A model generated the notes under the pieces. The model did not search any database. It worked only from the letters and a program-made list of their open reading frames with translations, and was not told the origin of the DNA. Of a stretch of DNA of 64,000 nucleotides, positions 24,650-33,203 are shown piece after piece. The position numbers and the translations under genes were made by a program. This DNA comes from Streptomyces albogriseolus. GTDB taxonomy: Bacteria; Actinomycetota; Actinomycetes; Streptomycetales; Streptomycetaceae. The stretch is taken from the NCBI GenBank assembly GCA_014650475.1, contig BMVA01000027.1, positions 1 through 64,000 on the forward strand, in the 5' to 3' direction. Within the stretch, counting starts at the first letter, position 1; each line of letters starts with the position of its first letter.

Positions 24650-24854
24650 CACCCCCACAGGCCCGGCTCCGCACCGGCCGACCGGGAACGATCTCCCCCC
24701 GGCCGTTCGTCCCACCGGGCGGGATGACGGTCGTACAGGGACCAGCGACACGGAAGGGGTGTTGTCCACACCCTCTGTCGTTTCTCGCTCCGGCATGGCA
24801 GCATCCCCCCGGCAGCGAATAGTTACTGACGATTAACCAGGCGGGGGTGCACGC

Positions 24855-25946
24855 ATGGGGGCAGGCAAGCGCGGAGTGCTGACGGCGGCCGTGACCGTGG
24901 TCTGCGCGGTCACCGTACTGGCCGTGCCCGGTACGGCGTTCGCGGCGCCCACTCCCCCACCGGACCAGGGCGCGACGGCGAGTGTCACCGTGGTCACCAG
25001 CGACGCGGAGCTCGAGGCCGTCCGCAAGAAGCTCGACACGCTCTACCGCGCGGCCGCCAAGGCCACCGACGAGTACAACGCGGCCGAGGAGAAGGCCCGG
25101 CAGCAGACCGCGCAGGTCGTCCGGCTGGCGAGGAAGATCGTCGAGGGCCGGGAGAGGCTGGCCGACCTGAAGGACCGGGCGGGCGCCGCCGCGGCCGCGC
25201 AGTACCGGGGCGGCGGGCTGCCGCCCGAGGCGCACCTGGTGCTGAGCGACGACCCGCAGGAGTTCCTCGACGGCGCCGGCCGGGTCCGCCAGGGCCAGCA
25301 CGCGACCAAGGGCCTGATCGGGGAAATGACCCGCACCCAGCAGGACTTGGAGCAGTACACCGAGGACGCGCGGGAGCAGATGCGGAAGCTGGAGGCGGGC
25401 CGCAAGGCCAAGGCCGCCGCCCAGAAGCGCATCGAGAAGCAGATCGAGGCGGCCGAGAAGCTGGAGGCCGAGCTCGAGCAGGAGGAGAAGGAGCGGCTGG
25501 CCCGGCTGGAGCGGCGGGCCGCAGCCCGCGCCCAGGCCACCTGGCTGAGCTCCGGCGTGCTCGACGAGCTCACCTCGAGGGCGACCGCGCAGGGCCGCGA
25601 GGCCGTGGCGTACGCCACGGCGCAGATCGGCAAGCCCTACCAGTGGGGCGCCGAGGGGCCGAACTCGTTCGACTGCTCAGGGCTCACCTCCCAGGCGTGG
25701 CTGGCCGCGGGGAAGACCATCCCGCGCACGTCGCAGATGCAGTGGCAGCAGCTCGAGCGCGTCGACGTCGAGGACATGCGGCCCGGCGACCTCATCATCT
25801 ACTGGGCCGACGCCAGCCACGTCGGGATGTACGTGGGCGACGGGGTCATGGTCCACGCGCCCCGTCCCGGACGGACCGTGACGCTCGCCGGGGCCGGTTC
25901 GATGCCGATCCTGGGCGTCGTACGGCCCGATCCGGCCGCGGAGTGA
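24855..25946 (+). CDS. Secreted NlpC/P60 peptidoglycan endopeptidase
   Basis: 363 residues. A signal peptide (RGVLTAAVTVVCAVTVLAVP, cleavage after AFA) precedes a long coiled coil (about 50-245) and then the NlpC/P60 domain, with catalytic Cys in SFDCSGLT and His in ADASHVGMYVGDG. Like mycobacterial RipA it probably cleaves D-Glu-mDAP stem bonds, with the coiled coil holding it inhibited until activated. The 205-bp leader contains inverted GTTA/TAAC around 24827-24838 but no recognisable ydaO riboswitch. Confidence 0.92.
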   Translation: MGAGKRGVLTAAVTVVCAVTVLAVPGTAFAAPTPPPDQGATASVTVVTSDAELEAVRKKLDTLYRAAAKATDEYNAAEEKARQQTAQVVRLARKIVEGRERLADLKDRAGAAAAAQYRGGGLPPEAHLVLSDDPQEFLDGAGRVRQGQHATKGLIGEMTRTQQDLEQYTEDAREQMRKLEAGRKAKAAAQKRIEKQIEAAEKLEAELEQEEKERLARLERRAAARAQATWLSSGVLDELTSRATAQGREAVAYATAQIGKPYQWGAEGPNSFDCSGLTSQAWLAAGKTIPRTSQMQWQQLERVDVEDMRPGDLIIYWADASHVGMYVGDGVMVHAPRPGRTVTLAGAGSMPILGVVRPDPAAE

Positions 25947-26279
25947 CGCCCGGGGCGGTGTCCGGCGGCCCCAACGGCCCGGTGACACGGGCCACGTGAC
26001 CCATCACACGTGGATCTCGTGGCCAACGCCCCGTGGACGTGACGTTCGTCATCCCCACAGCATTTCCGGCCTGTCCAACTGCGGTAGCAAACGCGGCATA
26101 TGACAGCGGCCGTTGGCCGGGCAGCGTGGTTTCCACCATTCCGCTGCGGCGCGGTCACCCGCTATGGTCCCCGTTCGAAGGGGCATCCCCTGCCCGCTCA
26201 CGCCAGACGCACGCGGAGGGCAGGGCCGAGATCCGTCGCCCCCGCCATGCCCTCGGGGGGAGGGAAGGAACCCGGAACA

Positions 26280-27623
26280 ATGCCCGCATCCGTACCGCGG
26301 CAGAGAGCGATCCCGGCCGCGGAAGGCGGTCAGGGTCCGGTCGCCGCACCGAACGAGTCCGCACCGGAGTCGCCCGAGAACCGGACGGCGGCCGCCGGCG
26401 CGGCCGCTCCGTCCGACACCCGGCCGGCGAAGACCGCGACCACCACGACACCCGCACAGCTCACCCTGCTGCTCATCGAGAACGACCCGGGCAGCACGCC
26501 GATCGTGCCCGACCTGCTCGACCAGGCCGGGCGGCCGATTCGCATCCGCACCGCCCGCAACCTCACCGAGGCCGAGCGGCTGCTGACCGACGACGTCCAC
26601 TGCATCCTGCTGGACCTGGCGCTGCCCGCGCCCGGCAGGGCGGACGACGGCGACGAGCTGGCCGTCCTCCGGCACGTCCTGGAGCTGGCGCCCCGGCACG
26701 CCGTCCTCGCCCTCACCGGCGCGGACGACACCGAGCGCGGCGCCGAGGCCGTACGGGTCGGCGCGCAGGACTACCTGGTCCGCGACGAGCTGGACGGGCG
26801 GCTGCTGAGCCGCGCCATCCGCTACGCGGTGGAGCGCAAGCGGTCCGACTCCGCGGAGCGGCGGCTCGCCGAGGGCCGGCTGCGCGCCCAGGAGAACCGC
26901 CGGCTCGAGCGCGGCCTGCTGCCGACGCCGCTGCTGGACGGCTCCCCGCTGCGGTTCGCCGCCCGCTACCGGCCCGGCCGCTCGCGCGCCCTGCTGGGCG
27001 GCGACTTCTACGACGTGGTCCGCACGCCCGACGGGACCGTGCACGCCATGATCGGCGACGTCTGCGGGCACGGCCCGGACGAGGCGGCGCTCGGCGTGGA
27101 GCTGCGCATCGCCTGGCGGGCGCTGACCCTGGCCGGGCTGTGCGGGGACCAGCTGCTGAGCACGCTGCAGCAGGTGCTGGAGCACGAGCGGCCGGACGAC
27201 GAGATCTTCGCGACGCTCTGCACGGTGGACATCGCGCCGGACGGCCGCCGGGCCGGGCTCTGCCTGGCCGGCCACCCGTCGCCGCTGCTGGCCCGCCCCG
27301 GCATGCCGGCGCGGCTGCTGCCGTACGAGAACAACGGCCCGGCGCTCGGGCTGCTGCCGGGCGCCCGCTGGCCGCGGATGCAGGTGGAGCTGGGCGCCGA
27401 GTGGAGCCTGATGCTCTACACCGACGGCCTGATCGAGGGCCGGGTCGGCGACACCGGGGAGCGGCTGGGCCAGGACGGCATGGTGGAGATGATCCGCCGC
27501 AGGCTCTCCGAGGGGTTGCGCGGGGAGGAGTTGCTGCGGACGGCGGTCAATGAGGTGCGTGACCTCAACGGTGGGGAGCTGACGGACGACGTCGCGGTTC
27601 TGTTGCTGGACCGGACACGCTGA
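26280..27623 (+). CDS. Receiver-SpoIIE (PP2C) phosphatase
   Basis: 447 residues. A disordered start (1-60) precedes a response-regulator receiver domain at about 62-185. It has acidic residues in LLLIENDPG, phospho-acceptor Asp in CILLDLALP, and Thr in LALTGADD. The usual Lys of the last motif reads DYLVRDE, so phosphorylation chemistry may be altered. Residues 215-445 form a SpoIIE/RsbU-type PP2C with LLGGDFYDVV, IGDVCGHGPDEAAL and LMLYTDGLIEGR. Such proteins dephosphorylate anti-anti-sigma factors. ATG 26280 follows GGGAAGGAAC; the frame extends to 26100 without support. Confidence 0.88.
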   Translation: MPASVPRQRAIPAAEGGQGPVAAPNESAPESPENRTAAAGAAAPSDTRPAKTATTTTPAQLTLLLIENDPGSTPIVPDLLDQAGRPIRIRTARNLTEAERLLTDDVHCILLDLALPAPGRADDGDELAVLRHVLELAPRHAVLALTGADDTERGAEAVRVGAQDYLVRDELDGRLLSRAIRYAVERKRSDSAERRLAEGRLRAQENRRLERGLLPTPLLDGSPLRFAARYRPGRSRALLGGDFYDVVRTPDGTVHAMIGDVCGHGPDEAALGVELRIAWRALTLAGLCGDQLLSTLQQVLEHERPDDEIFATLCTVDIAPDGRRAGLCLAGHPSPLLARPGMPARLLPYENNGPALGLLPGARWPRMQVELGAEWSLMLYTDGLIEGRVGDTGERLGQDGMVEMIRRRLSEGLRGEELLRTAVNEVRDLNGGELTDDVAVLLLDRTR

Positions 27624-27665
27624 CCGGCTGGGGTTCAGGGGCGACTGCGGGCCGTCCGTGGCCGT

Positions 27666-27736
27666 TCGCGCAGTTCCCCGCGCCCCTGAGGGCGCCGCGG
27701 TGACCGCGCCTCGAAGGGGCGCGGGGAACTGCGCGA
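27666..27736. repeat. Streptomyces-type intergenic inverted repeat
   Basis: 22-bp perfect arms built on CGCGCAGTTCCCCGCGCCCC and its complement, loop 27 bp. This GCGCAGTTCCCCGCGCC palindrome is dispersed through Streptomyces genomes between genes and probably ends the upstream transcript. A degenerate half copy appears near 62970-62995. Confidence 0.75.
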
Positions 27737-27814
27737 GAAACCACGACGCACCCGCGGATACGACTCAGGGGCGGGGCGCCCCCGATCTTCGGGACCCGGC
27801 GTGCCGGGTCCCGG

Positions 27815-28147
27815 TCAGCGGCCGCCGTTGTACGGCCCGTACGGGCCGTCGCTGCTGGAGCCCCTGCGGGCCCGGCCGCCGCCGGGGAGGGACCTCAGGG
27901 CCGGGCGGACGTCGACCATGTACACGATGGTCGCGATCAGGCCGATGATCGGCAGGAACGACAGGATGTTGAAGATCAGGCTCACCACGAAGGCGAGACC
28001 CAGGATGATCAGCCAGAACGGCTTGGTCTTCTTGTCCGCCGCGCGGTAGGCGTCCTCACGGCGCGTGGCGGCGTCGATCAGCGCGAAGCCGGTGAACACG
28101 ATCAAAGCCAGGTTCAGCAGCCACAAGAAGTTAGTGAAGCCCTGCAT
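27815..28147 (-). CDS. DUF2516 membrane protein
   Basis: 110 residues, DUF2516 family of actinobacteria. Two or three hydrophobic helices (FLWLLNLALIVFTGFALIDA; FWLIILGLAFVVSLIFNILS; FLPIIGLIATIVYMVDVRPAL) and a Gly/Arg/Pro-rich cytoplasmic tail. Function is unknown. The start is ATG 28147; GTG 28153, which has GGTGGACGTA just before it, is an equally good choice. It follows the HBHA-like gene on the same strand, behind a terminator hairpin. Confidence 0.8.
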   Translation of the reverse strand: MQGFTNFLWLLNLALIVFTGFALIDAATRREDAYRAADKKTKPFWLIILGLAFVVSLIFNILSFLPIIGLIATIVYMVDVRPALRSLPGGGRARRGSSSDGPYGPYNGGR

Positions 28148-28274
28148 CAGCACTACGTCCACCACCCGTAATCGGCTCGTCCACCGCGCCGTCGTCCTTG
28201 CCGCGCCGCCGACGGGCGCCACGTCGTCTTCCCGCCGTCACCGTACCCGCATCCGCCGGTCGGCTATCCGATGA

Positions 28275-28307
28275 ACGGGCCGGGCACCGCGTAAGTGCCC
28301 GGCCCGT
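28275..28307 (-). terminator. Terminator after the HBHA-like gene
   Basis: 13-bp perfect stem ACGGGCCGGGCAC / GTGCCCGGCCCGT with a 7-base loop, 45 bp beyond the stop. Confidence 0.75.
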
Positions 28308-28352
28308 ACCGTTGCGTCCCTGTCCGTCCCGCTCAACGCGGTCCGGCGCCGC

Positions 28353-28952
28353 TCACTTCGCGGGCGGCGTCGTCTTCTTCGCCGGGGCCTTACGGGGCGC
28401 CGGGGCCTTCTTCGCGGCGGCGGCGGGCTTCTTCGCCTCGGCCGGCTCGTCCTCGGCCGGCGTGGTCACGACCGGGGCGGCCGCGGGCTTCGGCTCGGCC
28501 GGCGGCTCGACGGCCACCGCGATGTCCTCGATGCCCTCGGCGGCCTCGCCGCGCCAGGTCTTCACGGCCTGCTCACCGTGCTCGGCGAGCTTCTCGTAGG
28601 TCTCGCGGGCCTTGACCGCGTACTCGGCGGCGACGCCCACGCTGCGCAGCGCCAGGTCCTGGGCGGTCTCGCCGAGCTTCTTCAGGTCGGTGTCGATCGT
28701 CCCGAACAGCTCGTTGGCCTTGGTCTGCAGGGTCTCCTGCGTCTCGCGGACCCGGACGGTCACCCGCTCCTGGACGGCCTTGGGGTCGGTGTTGCGCACG
28801 GCCTCGATGCGGGCCGGGGCCTCGGTGCGCAGCTGCTCCACCAGGGCCGGCACCTTCTTGGCCTGCTGCAGCGCCAGATCGGCGGTGCCGGCGGCGAAGT
28901 AGAGCGGCTTGGGGTCGCTGAGGGTCTTGCGCAGGTCGTCGGTGATGGCCAT
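28353..28952 (-). CDS. Heparin-binding-hemagglutinin-like coiled-coil protein
   Basis: 199 residues. The first 140 are amphipathic helix (QAKKVPALVEQLRTEAPARI; VRVRETQETLQTKANELF), like mycobacterial HBHA. The rest is a Lys/Ala/Pro tail (KKPAAAAKKAPAPRKAPAKK) comparable to the HBHA lysine-rich C-terminus. In Streptomyces such proteins are cytoplasmic or cell-pole associated; adhesion is not implied here. It lies just downstream of the XRE regulator on the same strand (78 bp), a conserved pairing. Confidence 0.8.
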   Translation of the reverse strand: MAITDDLRKTLSDPKPLYFAAGTADLALQQAKKVPALVEQLRTEAPARIEAVRNTDPKAVQERVTVRVRETQETLQTKANELFGTIDTDLKKLGETAQDLALRSVGVAAEYAVKARETYEKLAEHGEQAVKTWRGEAAEGIEDIAVAVEPPAEPKPAAAPVVTTPAEDEPAEAKKPAAAAKKAPAPRKAPAKKTTPPAK

Positions 28953-29030
28953 GGTGAGGGTCCTCCCGGATGTCGTTCTTCGGCTGAGGGTCTGTGTGGT
29001 CCGCGGCGCGCGGCCGGCGCCCTGGCCGGC

Positions 29031-29522
29031 TCAGCCGGCCGTCCGCCGCGGACCGCTGTCGTCGCCTTCGGCCTCGCGGCCGGGGCGCTCGGCGGGTCTG
29101 CCGCCCGTGCTGGTGGACGCCTCCGTACCCGGCTCGGGTCCGACGGGATCCACCTCACCGTCTTCGGTGCCCCCGAATCCGTTCTCCTTGCGGAAGGACT
29201 CGTAGATCTGGAGGAGCACCTGCTTCTGGCGCTCGGTCAGCGTGGGATCGGCGAGGATCACGGCGCGCGTCTCGACCTCGTCACGGTCGCGCTCGGCGTC
29301 GAGGATCCCGGCGCGGACGTACAGCGTCTCGGCGGAGATGCGCAGCGCCTTGGCGACCTGCTGGAGCACCTCCGCGCTGGGCTTGCGCAGCCCGCGCTCG
29401 ATCTGGCTCAGATACGGATTGGACACCCCGGCGGCATCGGCGAGCTGCCGAAGCGACAGCTGCGCGTTGCGCCGCTGCTCGCGCAGATACTCACCGAGTC
29501 CGCCGACGTTCAGGGATGCCAT
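29031..29522 (-). CDS. XRE-family helix-turn-helix regulator
   Basis: 163 residues. The N-terminal XRE/cro-type domain is LGEYLREQRRNAQLSLRQLA then GVSNPYLSQIERGLRKPSAE. A helical extension (ILADPTLTERQKQVLLQIYE) and an acidic, Pro-rich disordered tail follow. ATG 29522 begins the family sequence; a longer frame to 29561 lacks a ribosome site and would run into the palindrome at 29552-29572, which is the likely autoregulatory operator. It lies upstream of the HBHA-like gene and divergent from the MerR-PP2C gene. Confidence 0.87.
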   Translation of the reverse strand: MASLNVGGLGEYLREQRRNAQLSLRQLADAAGVSNPYLSQIERGLRKPSAEVLQQVAKALRISAETLYVRAGILDAERDRDEVETRAVILADPTLTERQKQVLLQIYESFRKENGFGGTEDGEVDPVGPEPGTEASTSTGGRPAERPGREAEGDDSGPRRTAG

Positions 29523-29551
29523 ACCTCCACCATGGCGCACTGCGCTAACAA

Positions 29552-29572
29552 TTGCAAGCAACCTGCTTGCAA
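29552..29572. promoter_or_regulatory. Palindrome TTGCAAGCA-ACC-TGCTTGCAA
   Basis: Perfect 9-bp arms with a 3-bp centre, 30 bp upstream of the XRE gene start, with another TGCTTGC half-site at 29579-29585. Position and symmetry suit autoregulation by the XRE protein. Confidence 0.65.
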
Positions 29573-29675
29573 GAGTGTGCTTGCCCTCCGCGCGGCCCGC
29601 TGTTGACCTTCACCTTGGGGGAGCGCCCAGCATCGGTGGGGCCGGGCGACGGGCCCGGTACGAGGAGGGACACGC

Positions 29676-30752
29676 ATGGAGCTGCTGACCATCGGGGCGT
29701 TCGCGAAGGCGTCCCGGCTGTCGCCGAAGGCGCTGCGTCTGTACGACGAGCTCGGTCTGCTGACTCCCGCCCGCGTCGACCCGGACACCGGCTACCGCCG
29801 TTACGCGCCCGGACAGCTGGAGCAGGCCCGGCTGGTCGCCTGGCTCCGGCGGCTGGGCATGCCGCTCGCCCGAATCCGGCGGGTGTGCGCCCTGGAGGCG
29901 GGCGAGGCGGCCGGCGAGATCCGCGCGTACTGGGCGCGGGTCGAGGCCGACACGGCCGCGCGGCGGGACCTGGCGGCCTTCCTCGTCGACCACCTGACCC
30001 GGAAGGACCCCACCATGTCCCGCACCACCGCACCCCTCGCGCTCCGTCACGCCGCCCTGTCCGACACCGGACGGGTCCGCGCGAGCAACCAGGACACCGC
30101 CTACGCGGGCTCCCGCCTGCTCGCCGTCGCCGACGGCTACGGCGGCGGGGGCGCCCCGGCCGGCGCGGCCGCCGTCGACGCGCTGCGGCGTCTGGAGACG
30201 GAGACCGTCCCGGCGGACGACCTGCTGGGCGCCCTGGAGGACGCCCTCGTCCGCGCCGAACAGGCCGTGCACGGCCTCGCCTCACCCGGCGACGACGACG
30301 CCGACGCGGGCACCACGCTCACCGCGATGCTGTGGACCGGCTCGCAGCTCGCCCTCGTCCACATCGGCGACTCCCGCGTCCATCTCCTGCGCGACGGGGA
30401 GCTGTTCCAGATCACCCACGACCACACGGTGGTGCAGTCGCTGATCGACGAGGGGCGTCTCACCCCCGAGGAGGCCGCCTCGCACCCGCAGCGGTCCCTG
30501 CTGCTGCGCGCCCTGGGCCGGGGCGCCGACTCCACGCCCGACCTGCGCCTGCACGACGCCCGCACGGGCGACCGCTATCTCCTCTGCTCCGACGGCCTGT
30601 CCACGGTCGTGCCCGCCGGGGACATCCACCGCGTGCTCGCGGAGGCGCCCGGCCCCGAGGCGGCCGTCCGTGAACTCGTCGGCCTGGCCAACGCGTCGGG
30701 CGGTCCCGACAACGTGAGCTGCGTGGTCGCGGACGTGGTGGAACAGGGGTAG
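29676..30752 (+). CDS. MerR DNA-binding domain fused to PP2C phosphatase
   Basis: 358 residues. Residues 1-110 are a MerR-type domain (LLTIGAFAKASRLSPKALRL ... RRYAPGQLEQARLVAWLR) with its dimer helix. Residues 120-356 are a complete PP2C Ser/Thr phosphatase: SNQD (138-140), VADGYGG (151-157), GDSR (231-234), SDG (305-307), GPDN (343-346). All metal-binding Asp residues are present. The fusion suggests a regulator whose promoter binding is tied to phosphatase action or signalling from a Ser/Thr kinase. An internal ATG at 30015 could also make the phosphatase alone. The start is backed by GAGGAGGGACACGC. Confidence 0.87.
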   Translation: MELLTIGAFAKASRLSPKALRLYDELGLLTPARVDPDTGYRRYAPGQLEQARLVAWLRRLGMPLARIRRVCALEAGEAAGEIRAYWARVEADTAARRDLAAFLVDHLTRKDPTMSRTTAPLALRHAALSDTGRVRASNQDTAYAGSRLLAVADGYGGGGAPAGAAAVDALRRLETETVPADDLLGALEDALVRAEQAVHGLASPGDDDADAGTTLTAMLWTGSQLALVHIGDSRVHLLRDGELFQITHDHTVVQSLIDEGRLTPEEAASHPQRSLLLRALGRGADSTPDLRLHDARTGDRYLLCSDGLSTVVPAGDIHRVLAEAPGPEAAVRELVGLANASGGPDNVSCVVADVVEQG

Positions 30753-30825
30753 GCGTTCCGGTCACCCGTCGGCGGGATCGGCGCGAACCCCCGCACGCCC
30801 GGCCCCGCGTCCGGCACGATGAGGC

Positions 30826-31698
30826 ATGCTCCCGGACCACTGGCATCTCACCACCGACGTCGAGGACTTCCTCGCCCGAACCGGCGGCTTCCTGCGCTCG
30901 CGCCCCGCCCTGCACACCACACCGCTGACGGACGTCGAGAAGCTGCGGCTCCCCGGCGCGGGCGACCGCGTCCTCGGCCGGCTGGAAAGGGAGGGCCAGG
31001 TCCGCGCGGTCTGCTACCTCACCCCGCGCGGCCGCCTCGGCCTCACCCCGCTGACCGCCGGCGACGCAGGCGCCCTCGCCGCCCGCCTGGCCGCCCTCGG
31101 CCACTCCCCCGCCCAGGTCGTCGCCGACCAGGACACCGCCGACGCCTTCGCCTCGGCCTGGCAGGAGCACACCGGCGCGGTGCCGAAGCTGTTCTGGCAC
31201 ACGCACCTCTACCGCCTCGGCACGCTCACCCCGCCCCGGCCGCATCCGGAGGGCCGGGCCCATGCCGCGGGGGCGGCGGACCGCGACCTCGTGGTGCGCC
31301 GCTGCCGGGAGTTCTGCGCCGAGGTCGGTGAGCAGCCCTCCATCGACCTGATCGACGCGGGCGACTGGGACCGGTCCCGGTTCGGCGACCGGCACTTCAC
31401 CTTCTGGCGGACCCCGGACGGCACCCCCGTCTCCATGGCGGCCGTCACCTCGGTCACCGGCGGCATGGTCCGCGTCGACCCCGTCCACACCCCGGCCCGC
31501 TTCCGCGGCCAGGGCTACGCGGGCGCGGTGACGGCCGCGGTGAGCCGGGCCGCGCTGGAGGCGGGCGCCACGGACGTCGTCCTCTTCGCGGACCCGGCCA
31601 ACCCGACCAGCAACGCCCTCTACCAGCGCCTCGGTTACGTCCACCTCACCGACTGCGCCGGGTACCGGTTCACGTACGACGGCCCGGCGGCCGGATAG
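30826..31698 (+). CDS. GNAT-family acetyltransferase
   Basis: 290 residues. The N-terminal half is variable; the C-terminal half is a GNAT domain with VRVDPVHTPARFRGQGYAGA (the R/QxxGxA acetyl-CoA motif) and ATDVVLFADPANPTSNALYQ followed by RLGYVHL. This layout occurs in many actinobacterial acyltransferases of unknown substrate. ATG 30826 is 73 bp after the PP2C fusion on the same strand and may be read from its promoter. Confidence 0.82.
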   Translation: MLPDHWHLTTDVEDFLARTGGFLRSRPALHTTPLTDVEKLRLPGAGDRVLGRLEREGQVRAVCYLTPRGRLGLTPLTAGDAGALAARLAALGHSPAQVVADQDTADAFASAWQEHTGAVPKLFWHTHLYRLGTLTPPRPHPEGRAHAAGAADRDLVVRRCREFCAEVGEQPSIDLIDAGDWDRSRFGDRHFTFWRTPDGTPVSMAAVTSVTGGMVRVDPVHTPARFRGQGYAGAVTAAVSRAALEAGATDVVLFADPANPTSNALYQRLGYVHLTDCAGYRFTYDGPAAG

Positions 31699-31808
31699 GG
31701 CGGGCAGCGCCTCCGACGTACCCACTTTTTTGTGCGTACTTGGCAGGGCGGTGGCGGCGGGGAGAGCCTGGGCGAAGGCGGCTGACGCTTCGGAGGAGGT
31801 GGTGCGCG

Positions 31809-32159
31809 TCAGGAGGCCGGGCGGGACCCGGCCAGCTTCTCCAGGCGGCGATGCCCCCAGTCGGCGAGGGGCCCCAGGGCCTCGGAGAGCTCGCGGCCGA
31901 TGGCGGTCAGCGAGTACTCGGTCTTCAGCGGCAGCACGTCGTGCACCTCGCGGTGCACCAGCCCGTCCGTCTCCATCTCCCGGAGCGCCTGGGTCAGCAC
32001 CTTCTCGCTGAGGCCCGGCAGCCGCCGGCGCAGTTCACCGGGCCGCTGCGGCCCGGACTCCAGCAGCCACAGCAGCGCGGTCTTCCATTTGCCGTCGATC
32101 ACGGCGATCGCGGCGGTCACCCCGCAGACATTGACGTCCCGGGCCCGACTGCGCCCCAT
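31809..32159 (-). CDS. HxlR-family winged-helix regulator
   Basis: 116 residues with the HxlR signature: VCGVTAAIAVIDGKWKTALL, PGELRRRLPGLSEKVLTQAL as the recognition region, and REVHDVLPLKTEYSLTAIGR as the wing. The Cys in DVNVCGV at the N-terminus is a known redox- or quinone-sensing position in related regulators. Start ATG 32159 has AAAAGGGG upstream; GTG 32165 is the alternative. It is divergent from the imine-reductase-like gene over 44 bp, which it most likely controls. Confidence 0.87.
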   Translation of the reverse strand: MGRSRARDVNVCGVTAAIAVIDGKWKTALLWLLESGPQRPGELRRRLPGLSEKVLTQALREMETDGLVHREVHDVLPLKTEYSLTAIGRELSEALGPLADWGHRRLEKLAGSRPAS

Positions 32160-32203
32160 GTCCACCCCTTTTGTTGCCTTTGTTCACCTACAGGAGTCGC
32201 ATC

Positions 32204-33091
32204 ATGTCCATGCACCTCGAACAGTCTGCCGTCACCGTGCTCGGTCTGGGGCCGATGGGACGGGCCCTGGCCGGCGCCTTCCTGGAGGCGGGGCTGCGCA
32301 CCACGGTCTGGAACCGGACCCCCGGCAGGGACCGCGACCTGCTCGCCCGGGGAGCGTCCGGCGCCCGCTCGGCGGAGGAGGCCGTCGCCGCCTCCCCGCT
32401 GACCGTGGTCTGCGTGGTGAACTACGACGCGGCGGACGCCGTCCTGCGGCGTGACGCGGTCGCCGGTGCGCTCAAGGGGCGCACGGTCGTGAACCTGAGC
32501 GCCGACACCCCGGAGCGGGCCCGCGACCTGGCGGACTGGGCGGCCGGTCACGGCGTCCGCTACCTGGACGGCGCGATCATGACGCCCACCACGACGATCG
32601 GGACGCCCGCGGCGGTGTTCCTCCACGCCGGCCAGGAGGACCTCTACGAGGAGCACCGGCCCGTGCTGGAGGCGCTGGGCGGCACGCACACCCACCTCGG
32701 CGAGGAGATCGGCCGGGCGGCGGCCTACGACATCGCCCTGCTCGACATCTTCTGGACCGCGATGGCCGGCTACGCGCACGCCCTCGCGGTGGCGCGGGCG
32801 GAGGGGATCACCGCGCGGGAGCTGGCGCCCTTCGCCCAGGGCATCGGCGAGATCCTCCCGCCGATCTTCGAGCAGTCCGCCGAGGAGGCGGACCGCGGCA
32901 GCTTCCCCGGCGACGGCAATCCGCTCACCTCCGCGGTGTCGTCCATGGCCCACATCGTCCACACCTCCGAGGCACACGGCATCGACGCGGGCGTGATGCG
33001 CGCGGCGGAGGGCATGGCCCGCCGTGCCATCGGGCGGGGGCACGGGGCGGACGGCTTCCTCCGCGTCGCCGAGCTGCTCGGCCGCCGCTGA
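32204..33091 (+). CDS. NADPH-dependent imine-reductase-like dehydrogenase
   Basis: 295-residue member of the beta-hydroxyacid dehydrogenase / imine reductase family: Rossmann VTVLGLGPMGRALAGAFLEA, NADPH-selecting WNRTPGR, a helical dimer domain, and the YDIALLDIFW segment that lines the active site in imine reductases. The natural substrate is unknown. ATG 32204 follows CAGGAGTCGCATC. Divergently paired with the HxlR regulator, a common arrangement for reductases induced by electrophiles or quinones. Confidence 0.85.
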   Translation: MSMHLEQSAVTVLGLGPMGRALAGAFLEAGLRTTVWNRTPGRDRDLLARGASGARSAEEAVAASPLTVVCVVNYDAADAVLRRDAVAGALKGRTVVNLSADTPERARDLADWAAGHGVRYLDGAIMTPTTTIGTPAAVFLHAGQEDLYEEHRPVLEALGGTHTHLGEEIGRAAAYDIALLDIFWTAMAGYAHALAVARAEGITARELAPFAQGIGEILPPIFEQSAEEADRGSFPGDGNPLTSAVSSMAHIVHTSEAHGIDAGVMRAAEGMARRAIGRGHGADGFLRVAELLGRR

Positions 33092-33203
33092 GGGATGCCT
33101 CCCAGGGGGCGGGGAAAAGCGGTGGCCTCCGGCGCGGCGCCGGGACCAGACTTCCCGGGTGACGTCGCTGCCCTGGAGTGCCGCGGACGCCTGGAGGCGG
33201 TCC

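Noticed and set aside
22267-24822. 851-codon open frame on the plus strand
   Set aside because: It is antisense to mshA and YbjN and then overlaps the methyltransferase; composition is Gly/Arg/Ala shadow sequence caused by high GC.
24650-24854. ydaO (c-di-AMP) riboswitch before the NlpC/P60 gene
   Set aside because: Such riboswitches are common here in actinomycetes, but none of the conserved stretches could be found in this leader.
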